Shown: positions 49,929-59,489, numbered from the stretch's first letter. The stretch is 64,000 bases of DNA from Lachnospiraceae bacterium (GCA_019422065.1 JAHZEA010000001.1:199522-263521), one strand, 5' to 3'. Notes: generated by a model from the sequence alone, not told the origin. Program-made: numbers and translations.

Positions 49929-52221
49929 ACTGAGCTAAAGCGTTCATTTTTTCAGCTAAATCATTTAAGTTATTTGTTTCTTCGGCTAAAACACTATCCA
50001 GATATGTATACTGTCTTTCAAGTGCTTCCTGAAGTACAGAAATAGTTTCTGTATAGTCTACATTTTCTTTTCCGTAGTTTTCGCCTAAAAAGCTTATTAC
50101 ATCATAGAGGTTTTCAGGTGGATTTATTATAAGGCTGTTGCCCCATGTTCCAACTGAATTGTCTGTTATTCTGCTTAACTGGAAGGAATAGGCTTCTTTA
50201 CTGAATTCGTAAGCGTACCAGTTGTAGTCTACATTATAGAGGTATTCGTCGTATGCCAAATCCCCGTTGCCGTCTTTTAAAGCCTCAATAGCTGCTGTAA
50301 GGGCTTCAATGTTGTTCTGGCACTGCTCTGTTGGGAATATTATTTCACTCTCCCATGTGAATGTAACAAAGTTCTGTCTTATATCGCGGAAAATCTCGGC
50401 TGTTTTCTGGTTAAATTCCTCGCTGTTTTCAATTTCTCCGTTTTTAATTTTTTCATCAAGCAACGCTGCCGCCTCTTTTGCGTTGTTAAGTGCGGCATAT
50501 ACGCTGTGGCTCTCGTTTGTTATGTCTTTGTTAAGGCTTTCTTCCAAAGCATTAAGCTCATCTGTAAAGTTTAAAGGACGTACTGCTGTTTCATCAAGCT
50601 CTAAAAGAATATTTGTAAATAACTCATGAACCATTTTGAATACTTCTGGGTTATAGCCATATTCTTTGCTGTCCATTGATGTATGATAAATATATTTTTC
50701 GTAATTACTTCTTTCAAAGTCTACGTCAGAAGCAACTATTGCAGGTATGCCTGACTGTGAGTAAGCAAAGTCCTCTGTACCTGTTGATGTAGGAGAAAGG
50801 ACCTCTACATTGTACTGAGGGTATTTTTCCATAACTGGCTTAATTGCTTCCTGAGTAAATGAGTTAAGCTCGTATACTGTGGCAATAGCAAAATCCTTTT
50901 GACCGGATATTGGATACATTCCGTCTACATTAAGAAGTGCAAAAGCTGTATCTGCCCATTCAGGATGAATGTTTGTTATCTGCTCATAAGCGCCTTTTGC
51001 CCAGTCGTATTCGGTATTGCTCTTGCCCCATTCTTCAGCGCCATGGCATATAATTCTTATAGTCTTTTCCGGCTCGTAGCCGCTGTCTTTAATTGCCTTT
51101 GCTATGCCTAATATTGTGGCAACGCCGGAAGCGTCGTCATAAGCTGAATGGAAATATCCGTCGTAATGAGCAATAAGCATTATTGTTTCATCGCTTTTGC
51201 CCGGAATTTCTCCCCATACGTTCTGGGATGTACCGTCTTTTTCAACTACACTTTTAACATCAAGTGTAACAGTTGCTTCTCCGCCGTTTTCATCTATAAG
51301 ACTCTTTAAGCGGTCAAAGCCTGCTTTGTCTATGGCAAGAGCCGGAGCATAGTCAGGTCCGCATATATCCTGTACGCCTATTGTAGTATCACTGTACTGA
51401 GCATAGCCAGCGTAATTATAAGCTATAACGGCTTTTGCTCCGTTAAGATATGCCTCGTAAGCTGGGTGGTTAATCCACCATTCGTTGTACTGGTCAATTT
51501 CTATTAATGCGATTTTTCCCTCAACGTCAACGTTTTCAAAGTCTGCTGCTGTACCTTTGCCGCAGTATACAACACTTACCGGCTCCATATCGCATATAAG
51601 GTTTGTAGCGTATCCGCCAAGAGATATATAATCGTTTTCGTCAAAATATAATCTGGCTTTTTCAAATGTCCATGTGTCACATTTGAATGTGTCTATTGTA
51701 ACATTTGAAAGGCCTATTTCTTTCATTATTGAGTAAATAAAGTCTGCTGCTTCTTTTTCGGCAGGGCTTCCGGCGCTTCTGTTGCCAATATCTGGGTTAT
51801 CGCCTAAAGAGGATATTTTATCCATTACCTGCTCTGAAAATTCTGTGTCTATGTAACTGAAAACATCTGTGGTTTTGTCAGTTGAAATTGCTGTTTCTTC
51901 TGACACATCAACTGTATTTTCCGTCTGTTCAGGTTTTGTTGTTTCTTCTGCTTTAACTTCTGTCTGAGCAGTGTTTTCAGGTGTTTTAACTGTTTCTACT
52001 GTTTCAGTTGTTTTAAGGACCTGTCCCGGGAATATAACATCCGGATTTTCAATTGAGTTGATTTCGGCAAGCTTCATAAAAGTTGTGTTGTAAATTTGGG
52101 CTATTCCCCAAAGTGTGTCGCCCTTTTTAACTGTGTACTCGCCCTGTGATGCTGCGGCTTGTGCTGATACCCCAAGCACTATAGATGCCGCTAAAATCAT
52201 AGAAATAAACCTTTTTTTCAA
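49927..52221 (-). CDS. Secreted M28 family metallopeptidase with N-terminal LysM domain
   Basis: After a signal peptide (MKKRFISMILAASIVLGVSAQAAA) comes a LysM domain (about residues 28-73: YTVKKGDTLWGIAQIYN...VIFPGQVLK) that should bind peptidoglycan, a Thr/Glu-rich linker, and an M28 aminopeptidase part. The zinc ligands can be seen: H in LIAHYDGYFHS, D in YDDASGVAT, E-E in GAEEWG, D in NVDG and H in YIYHTSMDS. A PA-like insert lies between. The last 200 residues are helical and of unknown role. The start is a TTG behind GGGGG (spacing about eleven). The likely role is degrading peptides at the cell surface. Confidence 0.9.
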   Translation of the reverse strand: MKKRFISMILAASIVLGVSAQAAASQGEYTVKKGDTLWGIAQIYNTTFMKLAEINSIENPDVIFPGQVLKTTETVETVKTPENTAQTEVKAEETTKPEQTENTVDVSEETAISTDKTTDVFSYIDTEFSEQVMDKISSLGDNPDIGNRSAGSPAEKEAADFIYSIMKEIGLSNVTIDTFKCDTWTFEKARLYFDENDYISLGGYATNLICDMEPVSVVYCGKGTAADFENVDVEGKIALIEIDQYNEWWINHPAYEAYLNGAKAVIAYNYAGYAQYSDTTIGVQDICGPDYAPALAIDKAGFDRLKSLIDENGGEATVTLDVKSVVEKDGTSQNVWGEIPGKSDETIMLIAHYDGYFHSAYDDASGVATILGIAKAIKDSGYEPEKTIRIICHGAEEWGKSNTEYDWAKGAYEQITNIHPEWADTAFALLNVDGMYPISGQKDFAIATVYELNSFTQEAIKPVMEKYPQYNVEVLSPTSTGTEDFAYSQSGIPAIVASDVDFERSNYEKYIYHTSMDSKEYGYNPEVFKMVHELFTNILLELDETAVRPLNFTDELNALEESLNKDITNESHSVYAALNNAKEAAALLDEKIKNGEIENSEEFNQKTAEIFRDIRQNFVTFTWESEIIFPTEQCQNNIEALTAAIEALKDGNGDLAYDEYLYNVDYNWYAYEFSKEAYSFQLSRITDNSVGTWGNSLIINPPENLYDVISFLGENYGKENVDYTETISVLQEALERQYTYLDSVLAEETNNLNDLAEKMNALAQ

Positions 52222-52691
52222 TTACATTCTTTGCCCCCTTTAAAATTATAAAAAATAATATTAAGTATATTTATCACACCCCATAAATGGGAAATGACCG
52301 AAAAAAGGTTAAAAAAGTTTATAAATACTAAACTTAATTATTATTTTTAATAAACTGATATATATTATACATGTAATGGAAAAAAATGCAATATAAATTT
52401 ATAATTTACTCAAAAAAATACAAAAAAATCCCTTTCAGGCTTTAATATACCAAAAGGGATTTTAGATTTATAAAATAAATTGTTTAACAGGCTTAAATTT
52501 AGCAGAAATAACAAAATAAGTTTAAAATATGCCTTAAATAAAAGGTTTTTCAAAAAATTAATTTTAAATTTTTTAGCTTATTTTTGAATTTTAAACATTA
52601 ATTTTGATTTTTTTAATAATTTCAATTTCTGTTTATGCCTGTAAATTATTATAAATTTGTGTTTTGAATAAACATTATTAAAAAATTATTT
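52222..52691. other. AT-rich gap of 470 bp
   Basis: It holds the promoter region of the M28 peptidase gene and the terminator at 52422-52465. The rest is poly-A/T-rich without an open frame or clear repeat. I see no DnaA boxes here. Confidence 0.6.
52422..52465 (-). terminator. Likely terminator of the fumarase-CapA-isomerase operon
   Basis: AAAATCCCTTT pairs with AAAAGGGATTTT. On the minus strand a T-run follows. It lies about 230 bp past the stop at 52692, so a long 3' UTR is implied. Confidence 0.7.
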
Positions 52692-53474
52692 TTATTCAAA
52701 ATACTTATTAATTACATTATAGGAATTTTGTGCTTTTTCCAAAAAATTCTCGTCTGTATTATCAGGCTTAAGGGTGAGAGTTAAGTTGTAGCCGCTTTTT
52801 TTAAGTATAGAAGAAATAAGCTTTAAATCTTCTGCATCTGTTTCATCAACAAAAGGACGGTTTCTGTCTTTGTCGCAGCCGCTAATATGCACGTCTTTAC
52901 AGTAGTCAAGCAGGCCTAATGCGTTTTGATATTCTTCGCCGTTTACTTTCATATGGTAAAAATCTATAATCATTTTTACATTTGTTCTGTCTATGTCCTT
53001 CATAAGCTGGTAAGCTTCCGGTATATAGTTTACAAAATCGCAGTAATATTTTTGCAGGCCTTCTATAAGCACATTAAGGCCGTATTTCCTTGCTTCATAG
53101 GCAGTAATAGAAATAAATTTTTTGCCTTGGTTATAGGCCTTTATTTTATCGTAGCCTTTTGGAAGTCTTCTGGCTGCCGGTGCGCCTATGCCTATGTTTT
53201 TAATACCAAGAGCATGGGCTCTTTTGCTTAAAAGAGCGGCATAAGAAGCTGTTTTTTCTTCATTAAAGCCGTCGCCTACTATAGGAAGGTTATCTTTGCA
53301 GTAGGAGTTATAGCCTAAAACAGGTATGTCTATTTCCTTAACTTCTTTAACAAGCTTTTCAAAGCTATCATCGCTCATGTCTGCTACTTCAAAGCCGGGA
53401 AGTACAACGTAATCAAAACCGGCTTTTTTGGCGTTTTCGATATTTTTTGAAAAAACACATAATCCTTTAAGCAT
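52692..53474 (-). CDS. Sugar phosphate isomerase/epimerase family protein (AP endonuclease 2-like TIM barrel)
   Basis: The 260-residue TIM-barrel protein of the xylose isomerase-like group shows typical metal-ligand stretches: NVLIEGLQKYYCDF (Glu), MIIDFYHMKVNGE (Asp, His) and DVHISGCDKDRNRPF (His, with the DxxR set). The exact substrate cannot be told; relatives act on inositol derivatives, tagatose/psicose or hydroxypyruvate. It starts ten bases after the CapA gene stop and is probably its operon partner. Confidence 0.82.
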   Translation of the reverse strand: MLKGLCVFSKNIENAKKAGFDYVVLPGFEVADMSDDSFEKLVKEVKEIDIPVLGYNSYCKDNLPIVGDGFNEEKTASYAALLSKRAHALGIKNIGIGAPAARRLPKGYDKIKAYNQGKKFISITAYEARKYGLNVLIEGLQKYYCDFVNYIPEAYQLMKDIDRTNVKMIIDFYHMKVNGEEYQNALGLLDYCKDVHISGCDKDRNRPFVDETDAEDLKLISSILKKSGYNLTLTLKPDNTDENFLEKAQNSYNVINKYFE

Positions 53475-53484
53475 TTAATTTCTC

Positions 53485-54777
53485 CTACCTTTCATAAAAT
53501 GTATATTCTTCCTGTATTTCCTCTATAGGTACATCGCGGTTTAATAAAAGCGACGTTGTTTCGTAATGAATGTCGTTTACCCTTGCTAAATCCTTGGCGC
53601 GGTATTTTGACTCTTTTTCACTGTATGTTAAAACATCGTATACACTGCGCACAACAAAATCATTTACATTTGAACCGTTCCTGAACTGTGTCCAAATAGG
53701 TATAAACGAAACTTTTGTTATTTCAGCCGGGTTATCATCTACTTTTTCAACTGCAATATTAAGTATTATGCTGGCGTTTCTTGGCGGTGTTGTTTGGGAA
53801 GATATAAAGTTTCCCATTGAGTACATAACATAGCCTTTTCGTGTTGTGCCGTCAGGCTCTGTAATTTCCCTAATTTCCATAGGCTCCAAAACATGCGGGT
53901 GGCTTGCAACTATAATGTCTGCTCCGCACTGGAATAAAAAGTCTACCCATTTTTTCTGCTCATCTGTAGGCTCTGTTACGTATTCAGTGCCCATGTGTGG
54001 CATAACAACTATAAAATCAGGATTAAGGCTCTTAGCCTTTGTTATGTCGTTTTTAATTGATGTTTCGTCAAGCATATTTACGTTGTATTCGTTTTTAACG
54101 GGTATTCCGTTTGTACCGTAAGTATAGGATAAAAACACGAATTTAATGCCGTTTATTTCGGTTATTTCCACTTTATCCCTTTCTTCCTGAGAGCGGTTTG
54201 TGCCTACATGTTTTATTCCCAAAGAGTCAAGAACATCAAGTGTGCGGCATAGGGCATCAGTGCCTTGGTCCATACAGTGGTTGTTGGCCGTTGTAAAAAA
54301 GTCAAAACCTGCGTTTTTAGCGGCAACAGCAAAGCTGTCGGGAGTGTTAAAGCATGGAAAATCCTGTGCGCCTATTTCATCTCCGCCTAAAACTGTTTCA
54401 AGGTTGCCCAAAACATAATCGGCTTTATCAAAATACTTTTTAACGGCCTCAAAGTTATGGTCAAACTCATATGTGCCTGTTGCGCTGTCGTAGCTTTCTT
54501 CATACTGATAGCTGTGTACCATTAAATCGCCTGTAAAGCTTAAAAGCGCCTGCCTTACTATGGGCTCCTTAGGCTCTTCAACTGTTTCCTGCTGGTACTG
54601 GGATGAAGCATCTTCTTTTTCGTTTGAGTGTGTGCCTTCTTGGGCTGAGTTAGTACTTGATAGAGCTGAAGCGCTTTTATCATCGTTTCCACAGCCTAAA
54701 AGGCAGAATGAAAAAATAACGGTAATTAAAAGAAACAGTATTTTATAAAGTCCTGTACTTGGCTTTTTGTGTTTCAT
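53485..54777 (-). CDS. CapA family lipoprotein (metallophosphoesterase-like)
   Basis: An N-terminal lipoprotein signal (LLITVIFSFCLLGC) puts it on the outer face of the membrane. After a Ser/Glu-rich linker comes the CapA/PGA_cap fold, a calcineurin-like domain: LLSFTGDLMVHSYQ (Asp and His), NLETVLGGDE, TTANNHCMDQGTDAL and VVMPHMGTEY...ASHPHVLEP. CapA proteins of capsule operons assist poly-gamma-glutamate export, but lone CapA proteins have uncertain roles. The ATG at 54777 follows GGAGGG by eleven bases and lies inside the end of the fumarase beta gene. Confidence 0.87.
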   Translation of the reverse strand: MKHKKPSTGLYKILFLLITVIFSFCLLGCGNDDKSASALSSTNSAQEGTHSNEKEDASSQYQQETVEEPKEPIVRQALLSFTGDLMVHSYQYEESYDSATGTYEFDHNFEAVKKYFDKADYVLGNLETVLGGDEIGAQDFPCFNTPDSFAVAAKNAGFDFFTTANNHCMDQGTDALCRTLDVLDSLGIKHVGTNRSQEERDKVEITEINGIKFVFLSYTYGTNGIPVKNEYNVNMLDETSIKNDITKAKSLNPDFIVVMPHMGTEYVTEPTDEQKKWVDFLFQCGADIIVASHPHVLEPMEIREITEPDGTTRKGYVMYSMGNFISSQTTPPRNASIILNIAVEKVDDNPAEITKVSFIPIWTQFRNGSNVNDFVVRSVYDVLTYSEKESKYRAKDLARVNDIHYETTSLLLNRDVPIEEIQEEYTFYER

Positions 54778-55294
54778 ATAAGTTATTACCCTCCGTGTCA
54801 ATAACAACAATAGCCGGAAAATCCTCTACATAAAGTTTACGTATTGCCTCGGCGCCTAAATCCTCGTATGCTATAATTTCGGCTGATTTTATATGACTTG
54901 ATATTAAAGCGGCGGCTCCGCCGGTAGCGGCAAAGTATACGGCTTTATTTTTTTTCATTGAGTCTATTACCTGCTCATTTCTGGCGCCTTTGCCTATCAT
55001 GCCTGTTTGACCGTGGTCCATTAAAAACGGTGCGTAAGAATCCATACGGTAGCTTGTTGTAGGGCCTGCCGGGCCTATAACTGAGCCTGGCTTTGCAGGG
55101 GCCGGGCCTGCGTAATAAATTACTGCATTTTCCATATCAAAAGGAAATTTGCCTGTTTTGTTGTAGTCCTCTATCATTCTTTTGTGTGCCGCGTCGCGGG
55201 CGGTATATATTGTGCCTGTTATTTTTACAATATCCCCGGCTTTAAGCTTTGAGGCGTCTTCTTTAGTTAATGGGGAAGTTACTTTTATTTCCAT
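54743..55294 (-). CDS. fumB: Fumarate hydratase (class I), beta subunit
   Basis: The 183-residue product is the C-terminal domain of the Fe-S hydro-lyase family (TtdB/FumA-C type): TSPLTKEDASKLKAGDIVKITGTIYTARDAAHKRM, VIYYAGPAPAKPGSVIGPAGPTTSYRMD, and YFAATGGAAALISSHIKSAEI. With the alpha subunit it interconverts fumarate and malate; L-tartrate dehydratase is the alternative. It starts 17 bp after the alpha subunit. Its 3' end overlaps the CapA gene by 35 bp. The symbol follows the common two-subunit naming and is tentative. Confidence 0.92.
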   Translation of the reverse strand: MEIKVTSPLTKEDASKLKAGDIVKITGTIYTARDAAHKRMIEDYNKTGKFPFDMENAVIYYAGPAPAKPGSVIGPAGPTTSYRMDSYAPFLMDHGQTGMIGKGARNEQVIDSMKKNKAVYFAATGGAAALISSHIKSAEIIAYEDLGAEAIRKLYVEDFPAIVVIDTEGNNLYETQKAKYRTL

Positions 55295-55311
55295 TTTTAA
55301 TACCTCCGTTT

Positions 55312-56154
55312 TTAAATTTCACATACGGCATGCCTTGTTACATGACAGCTAATGTTTACAGCTATAGGCATGCAAGCTATATGTGTTGCGAAAGTTTCTA
55401 TATTTACGGCAAGAGCAGTTGTTTTTCCGCCTAATCCCTGAGGGCCTATACCTGTTTTATTTATTTTTTCCAAAAGCTCAATTTCCATTTCTTTAATATG
55501 CTCCAAACTGGAATGACTGCCTACAGGGCGAAGGAGAGCTTTTTTGGCAAGGAGTGCGCTTGTTTCAAAATTACCGCCGCAGCCTACGCCAACTACCATA
55601 GGCGGGCAAGGGTTAGGGCCTGCCGCTTCAACGGCGCTTAATATGGCTTCTTTGGCGCCCTCTATGCCGTCTGCCGGTTTAAGCATGAATATTTTGCTCA
55701 TGTTCTCGCTTCCGGCGCCTTTAGGAGCTATTTCTATTTTTAATTTATCGCCTTCAACTATATTGTAATGTATTATAGCCGGTGTATTGTCGTTGGTATT
55801 TACACGTATAAAAGGGTCTTTAACAACTGATTTTCTTAAATAACCCTCTGTATAGCCTTGACGAACACCTTCGTTAATGGCATCTGTTAATGAACCGCCT
55901 GTAATGTGTACTTCCTGACCTATTGTAACAAAAACAACGGCAAGGCCTGTATCCTGACAAATAGGTATCTGCTCGTTTTTGGCTATATCTGCATTTGTAA
56001 TTAACTGGTTGAGCATTTCACAGCCAACAGGAGACGGCTCTGTTTCTTTAGCTTCTTTAAGTGCGTTATATATATCGTCGTTTAAGTTGCAATTAGACGA
56101 TATACACATTTTTTTAACTTCTTCGGTTATTTTTTGTGTATTGATTTGGCGCAT
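55312..56154 (-). CDS. fumA: Fumarate hydratase (class I), alpha subunit
   Basis: This 280-residue subunit carries the oxygen-sensitive [4Fe-4S] cluster. Cys residues are in PICQDTGLAVVFV, VGVGCGGNFETSALLAKKALLRP and near the end. KDPFIRVNTNDNTPA and GIGPQGLGGKTTALAVNIE are typical. The start at 56154 (MRQINTQKITEEV) follows GGAGG by six bases. Co-transcribed with the beta subunit. It fits an incomplete, fermentative TCA branch. Confidence 0.92.
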   Translation of the reverse strand: MRQINTQKITEEVKKMCISSNCNLNDDIYNALKEAKETEPSPVGCEMLNQLITNADIAKNEQIPICQDTGLAVVFVTIGQEVHITGGSLTDAINEGVRQGYTEGYLRKSVVKDPFIRVNTNDNTPAIIHYNIVEGDKLKIEIAPKGAGSENMSKIFMLKPADGIEGAKEAILSAVEAAGPNPCPPMVVGVGCGGNFETSALLAKKALLRPVGSHSSLEHIKEMEIELLEKINKTGIGPQGLGGKTTALAVNIETFATHIACMPIAVNISCHVTRHAVCEI

Positions 56155-56354
56155 AATAGTCCTCCATGTGCATAAACTCAAAATAATATCAGGTTAATTA
56201 TATCATCAGGTATATTTATTTGAAACAAAATATTGTTATTTTAAGAATTTAAAAGATTTAAAAAGTCGTATTTTGAATTTAAACTCATGTTTTAACGTAA
56301 TTAAAACAATAAAAAAACAATGTTTAAGCACTGAATTTTAAGGGTTATCATTTC

Positions 56355-56413
56355 TTGACAAATATGTAAGTGGGATTTAAAATTGATTAACAAACGCTAA
56401 TTGATTATCAATA
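56355..56413 (+). promoter_or_regulatory. feo promoter with Fur-like operator
   Basis: TTGACA (56355-56360) and TAAAAT (56378-56383) are 17 bp apart. Just downstream, ATTGATTATCAAT (56400-56412) is a near-perfect palindrome resembling half of the Fur box. A second TTGATTAAC lies at 56383-56391. Iron-dependent repression of feoAB is the obvious reading. Confidence 0.75.
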
Positions 56414-56440
56414 AGTTTAATTTTTGTTTGGAGGATAATT

Positions 56441-56677
56441 ATGACTTTAGACCAATGTCCTATAGGTGTAAATTACAGGGTAACGGCGGTAAATGGTCAG
56501 GGTGCTTTGCGCCGCAGACTTCTTGATATGGGCATTACGCCTAAAACCGTTGTTATGATTAGAAAAGTAGCGCCTATGGGCGACCCTATAGAAATTCATC
56601 TTAGAGGCTACGAGCTTACAATAAGAATTGACGACGCTAAAAAAATAGAAGTAGCCGAGGAGGAGAAGGCAAAATGA
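56441..56677 (+). CDS. feoA: Ferrous iron transport protein A
   Basis: A 78-residue SH3-like protein (MTLDQCPIGVNYRVTAVNGQGALRRRLLDMGITPKTVVMIRKVAPMGDPIEIHLRGYELTIR) matching FeoA throughout. It acts at the cytoplasmic side of FeoB. TTTGGAGGAT precedes the ATG; its stop overlaps the FeoB start (ATGA). Confidence 0.95.
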   Translation: MTLDQCPIGVNYRVTAVNGQGALRRRLLDMGITPKTVVMIRKVAPMGDPIEIHLRGYELTIRIDDAKKIEVAEEEKAK

Positions 56678-58683
56678 TTTTTGCTCTTGGAGGAAACCAG
56701 AACTGCGGAAAAACAACGCTTTTTAACCAGCTTACAGGCTCTAATCAGCATGTAGGCAATTTTCCCGGTGTTACTGTAGACAAAAAAGAAGGCACAATAA
56801 GAGGCCACAGCGACTGTCTTGTGGTAGACCTTCCCGGAATTTATTCACTTTCGCCTTACACCAGCGAGGAGATAGTTACAAGGGATTTTCTTATTAAAGA
56901 AAGACCAGACTGTATTATAAATATACTGGATGCTACCAATATAGAGCGAAATCTCTATTTAAGTATGCAGCTTATAGAGCTTGATATACCTATGGTTATG
57001 GCTCTTAATATGATGGATGAAGTACGTGCCAACGGAAACTCAATTAAAATTAAAGAGCTTGAGGAATTTTTTGGTGTGCCTATGGTGCCTATTTCAGCAT
57101 ATAAAAACGAGGGTATTGACGACCTTATAGATATTGCTGTTAAGGTTGCCGAAACAAAGCAGAAGCCTAAAAGAAAGGATTTCTGCTCCGGCGCAGTACA
57201 CAGAGCAATTCATGGTATAGCCCACCTTATAGAGGACCATGCCGAAAGAATAAACGTTTCTCCGCGTTTTGCCGCTATTAAGCTTATAGAAGGCGATGAG
57301 CCTATGCGGCAGATGCTGCGCCTTACTGATAATGAGATTGACATGGTGGAGCATAACGTAACCGAAATGGAAACGGAGCTGGGAACAGATAGGGAAGCTG
57401 CCCTTGCAGACATGCGCTATACATTTATAGAAAGTGCCTGCAAAGACACGGTTATTAAAAGAGGCGAAAGCAAGGCACATTTAAGAAGTGTAAAAATAGA
57501 CAGCGTACTTACACATAAAATATTTGCCATACCTATATTTATAGGTATTATGCTTTTAATGTTTTACTTAACATTTGGTGTAATAGGTGCTTTATTAAGC
57601 GATATACTTACATATTTTATAGATAACATAACAACTGCCGCCGACTATGGCCTTACTGCTTACGGTATTAATCCTGTTGTGCACTCACTTATAATTGACG
57701 GTATATTTGCCGGTGTAGGAAGTGTGTTAAGCTTTCTGCCGGTTATTGTTACGCTGTTTTTCTTTTTATCAATACTGGAAGACAGCGGATACATGGCACG
57801 AATTGCATTTGTAATGGATAAGCTTTTAAGAAAAATAGGTCTTTCAGGCAGAAGCTTTGTGCCTATGCTTATTGGTTTTGGCTGCTCTGTGCCGGCTATA
57901 ATGAGTGCCAGAACACTTGCCAGTGAGAGGGACAGAAAAATGACAATTCTTCTTGTGCCTTTCATGAGCTGCTCGGCTAAACTGCCTATATATGCCCTTT
58001 TTACAGAAGTTTTCTTTACAAAATACAAACCCCTTGTTATGATAGTTTTATACTTAATGGGTATATTTATAGGTGTTTTAAGCGGTTACATGTTTAACTC
58101 AACAGTATTTAAAGGTAACCCCGTGCCTTTTGTTATGGAATTGCCTAACTATCGTTTCCCAAGCTTTAAAAGCGTTGTGCTGCTTATGTGGGATAAGGCA
58201 AAAGATTTTCTTGTAAAGGCATTTACAATTATATTTGTGGCAACTATTGTTATTTGGTTCTTACAAACATTTGACACAAGATTTAATGTTGTAAGCGACA
58301 GCTCTTACAGTATGATGGCTTTAATAGGCAAGTTTATAGCACCTGTATTTGAGCCTTTGGGCTTTAACGACTGGAGAGCCTCAACAGCACTTATTACAGG
58401 CTTTAGCGCAAAAGAAGCAGTTGTAAGCACATTTGCCGTATTAACAGGCGGCGGAGCTAACCTTAATGCTGTTTTAACTCAGATGTTTACACCGCTTCAG
58501 GCATTTTCGTTTTTAACATTCTCACTTTTATACACTCCATGTGTTGCGGCTATTTCAGCTGTTAAAAGAGAAATGCACAGCGGATTTGCAGCCTTTGGTG
58601 TTGTTGTGTTCCAAATAATTACTGCGTGGATAGCGGCATTTATAGTGTATAATATAGGCGGATTTATAGTAGGTCTTTTTTAG
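56674..58683 (+). CDS. feoB: Ferrous iron transport protein B
   Basis: The 669-residue Fe2+ transporter has an N-terminal G domain (G1 GGNQNCGKTTLFNQ, G3 DLPGIYSL, G4 NMMD), a helical spacer domain and a C-terminal membrane part with two Gate motifs (FVPMLIGFGCSVPAIMSARTL; TALITGFSAKEAVVSTF). The G1 loop reads NQNCGK where NPNSGK is usual, a mild variant. It overlaps feoA by four bases. Imports ferrous iron under anaerobic conditions. Confidence 0.97.
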   Translation: MIFALGGNQNCGKTTLFNQLTGSNQHVGNFPGVTVDKKEGTIRGHSDCLVVDLPGIYSLSPYTSEEIVTRDFLIKERPDCIINILDATNIERNLYLSMQLIELDIPMVMALNMMDEVRANGNSIKIKELEEFFGVPMVPISAYKNEGIDDLIDIAVKVAETKQKPKRKDFCSGAVHRAIHGIAHLIEDHAERINVSPRFAAIKLIEGDEPMRQMLRLTDNEIDMVEHNVTEMETELGTDREAALADMRYTFIESACKDTVIKRGESKAHLRSVKIDSVLTHKIFAIPIFIGIMLLMFYLTFGVIGALLSDILTYFIDNITTAADYGLTAYGINPVVHSLIIDGIFAGVGSVLSFLPVIVTLFFFLSILEDSGYMARIAFVMDKLLRKIGLSGRSFVPMLIGFGCSVPAIMSARTLASERDRKMTILLVPFMSCSAKLPIYALFTEVFFTKYKPLVMIVLYLMGIFIGVLSGYMFNSTVFKGNPVPFVMELPNYRFPSFKSVVLLMWDKAKDFLVKAFTIIFVATIVIWFLQTFDTRFNVVSDSSYSMMALIGKFIAPVFEPLGFNDWRASTALITGFSAKEAVVSTFAVLTGGGANLNAVLTQMFTPLQAFSFLTFSLLYTPCVAAISAVKREMHSGFAAFGVVVFQIITAWIAAFIVYNIGGFIVGLF

Positions 58684-58694
58684 GAGGAATTAAA

Positions 58695-58868
58695 ATGTTT
58701 GGTCTGCAATGGTACGATATACTGCTTGTAGTAATTGTATTTCTGCTCTTTTTTACTTCTATTCGCAAAATACAGAAAAACGCCAAAAACGGCTGCTCTC
58801 ACAACTGCTACGGCTGTTCGGCTAAAGACTGCCCAAGCAAAAATATTATAGAAGATAAAAAGAAATAA
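58695..58868 (+). CDS. FeoB-associated Cys-rich membrane protein
   Basis: A 57-residue protein with one N-terminal membrane helix (YDILLVVIVFLLFFTSI), a basic stretch and a Cys cluster C-x3-C-x2-C-x4-C (NGCSHNCYGCSAKDCP). This matches the small FeoB-associated proteins of Clostridia that follow feoB. AGGAGGAATTAAA precedes its ATG, eleven bases past the feoB stop. Probably part of the transport complex or its iron sensing. Confidence 0.88.
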   Translation: MFGLQWYDILLVVIVFLLFFTSIRKIQKNAKNGCSHNCYGCSAKDCPSKNIIEDKKK

Positions 58869-58875
58869 ATATATT

Positions 58876-58920
58876 AAAACGGCGTACCCATGCCTTTTGG
58901 CGATGTGCGCCGTTTTTTAT
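58876..58920 (+). terminator. Terminator of the feo operon
   Basis: AAAACGGCG...CAT pairs with ATG...CGCCGTTTT, followed by T-rich sequence. The next gene's ribosome site begins right after. Confidence 0.85.
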
Positions 58921-58941
58921 ATTTACAAAGGGAGGTATTAC

Positions 58942-59436
58942 ATGGATATTGAGATTTGTGAAATGACAAAAGAGGACTGGCCGGAGGTTTCAGAAATTTA
59001 TTCATGGTGGCTTGAAAACGGAAACATTACATTTCATAAAAAATGCCCGCCTTATGATGATTGGGATAAAGGCCATTTAAAGGACTGCCGTTTTATAGCT
59101 AAAGCAGACGGAAAAACAGCGGGATTTTGTGTTTTAAGCCCTACGTCTCAAAGAGAAGCATATAAAGGTGTTGTGGAAATAAGCATATATCTAAAAAACG
59201 GATATACAGGCCATGGCATAGGAAAAATGCTTATAGAAAAAATGATACATGAAAGTGAGAAAAAAGGTTATTGGACGCTTTACGCTTCTATATTTTCAAT
59301 AAATAAGCAGTGTATTAATATGCTTGAAAAATGCGGCTTCAGATACATAGGCTACAGAGAAAAAATTTCAAAAGACAAGTTTGGAGTATGGCAGGACACA
59401 ACTTATATGGAACGCAGAAGCAAAAAAATAATGTAA
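58942..59436 (+). CDS. GNAT family N-acetyltransferase
   Basis: The 164-residue acetyltransferase has the GNAT fold: EMTKEDWPEVSEIYSWW, the strand GVVEISIYLKNGYTGHGIGKMLIEKMI (acetyl-CoA loop, Q/RxxGxG/A reads YTGHGIG) and INKQCINMLEKCGFRYIGY. The pattern resembles phosphinothricin or methionine-sulfone acetyltransferases, but the substrate is not certain. GGGAGG lies seven bases before the ATG at 58942, which is placed inside a longer frame. Confidence 0.88.
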   Translation: MDIEICEMTKEDWPEVSEIYSWWLENGNITFHKKCPPYDDWDKGHLKDCRFIAKADGKTAGFCVLSPTSQREAYKGVVEISIYLKNGYTGHGIGKMLIEKMIHESEKKGYWTLYASIFSINKQCINMLEKCGFRYIGYREKISKDKFGVWQDTTYMERRSKKIM

Positions 59437-59440
59437 TAAT

Positions 59441-59482
59441 AAAAACACGCGGAATTTATTTATCCGCGTGTCTTTTATTTTA
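59441..59482. terminator. Bidirectional terminator between GNAT and sppA genes
   Basis: ACACGCGGA pairs with TCCGCGTGT around an AT-rich inner stem-loop, with A5 before and T4 after. Confidence 0.9.
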
Positions 59483-59489
59483 TTTAACA

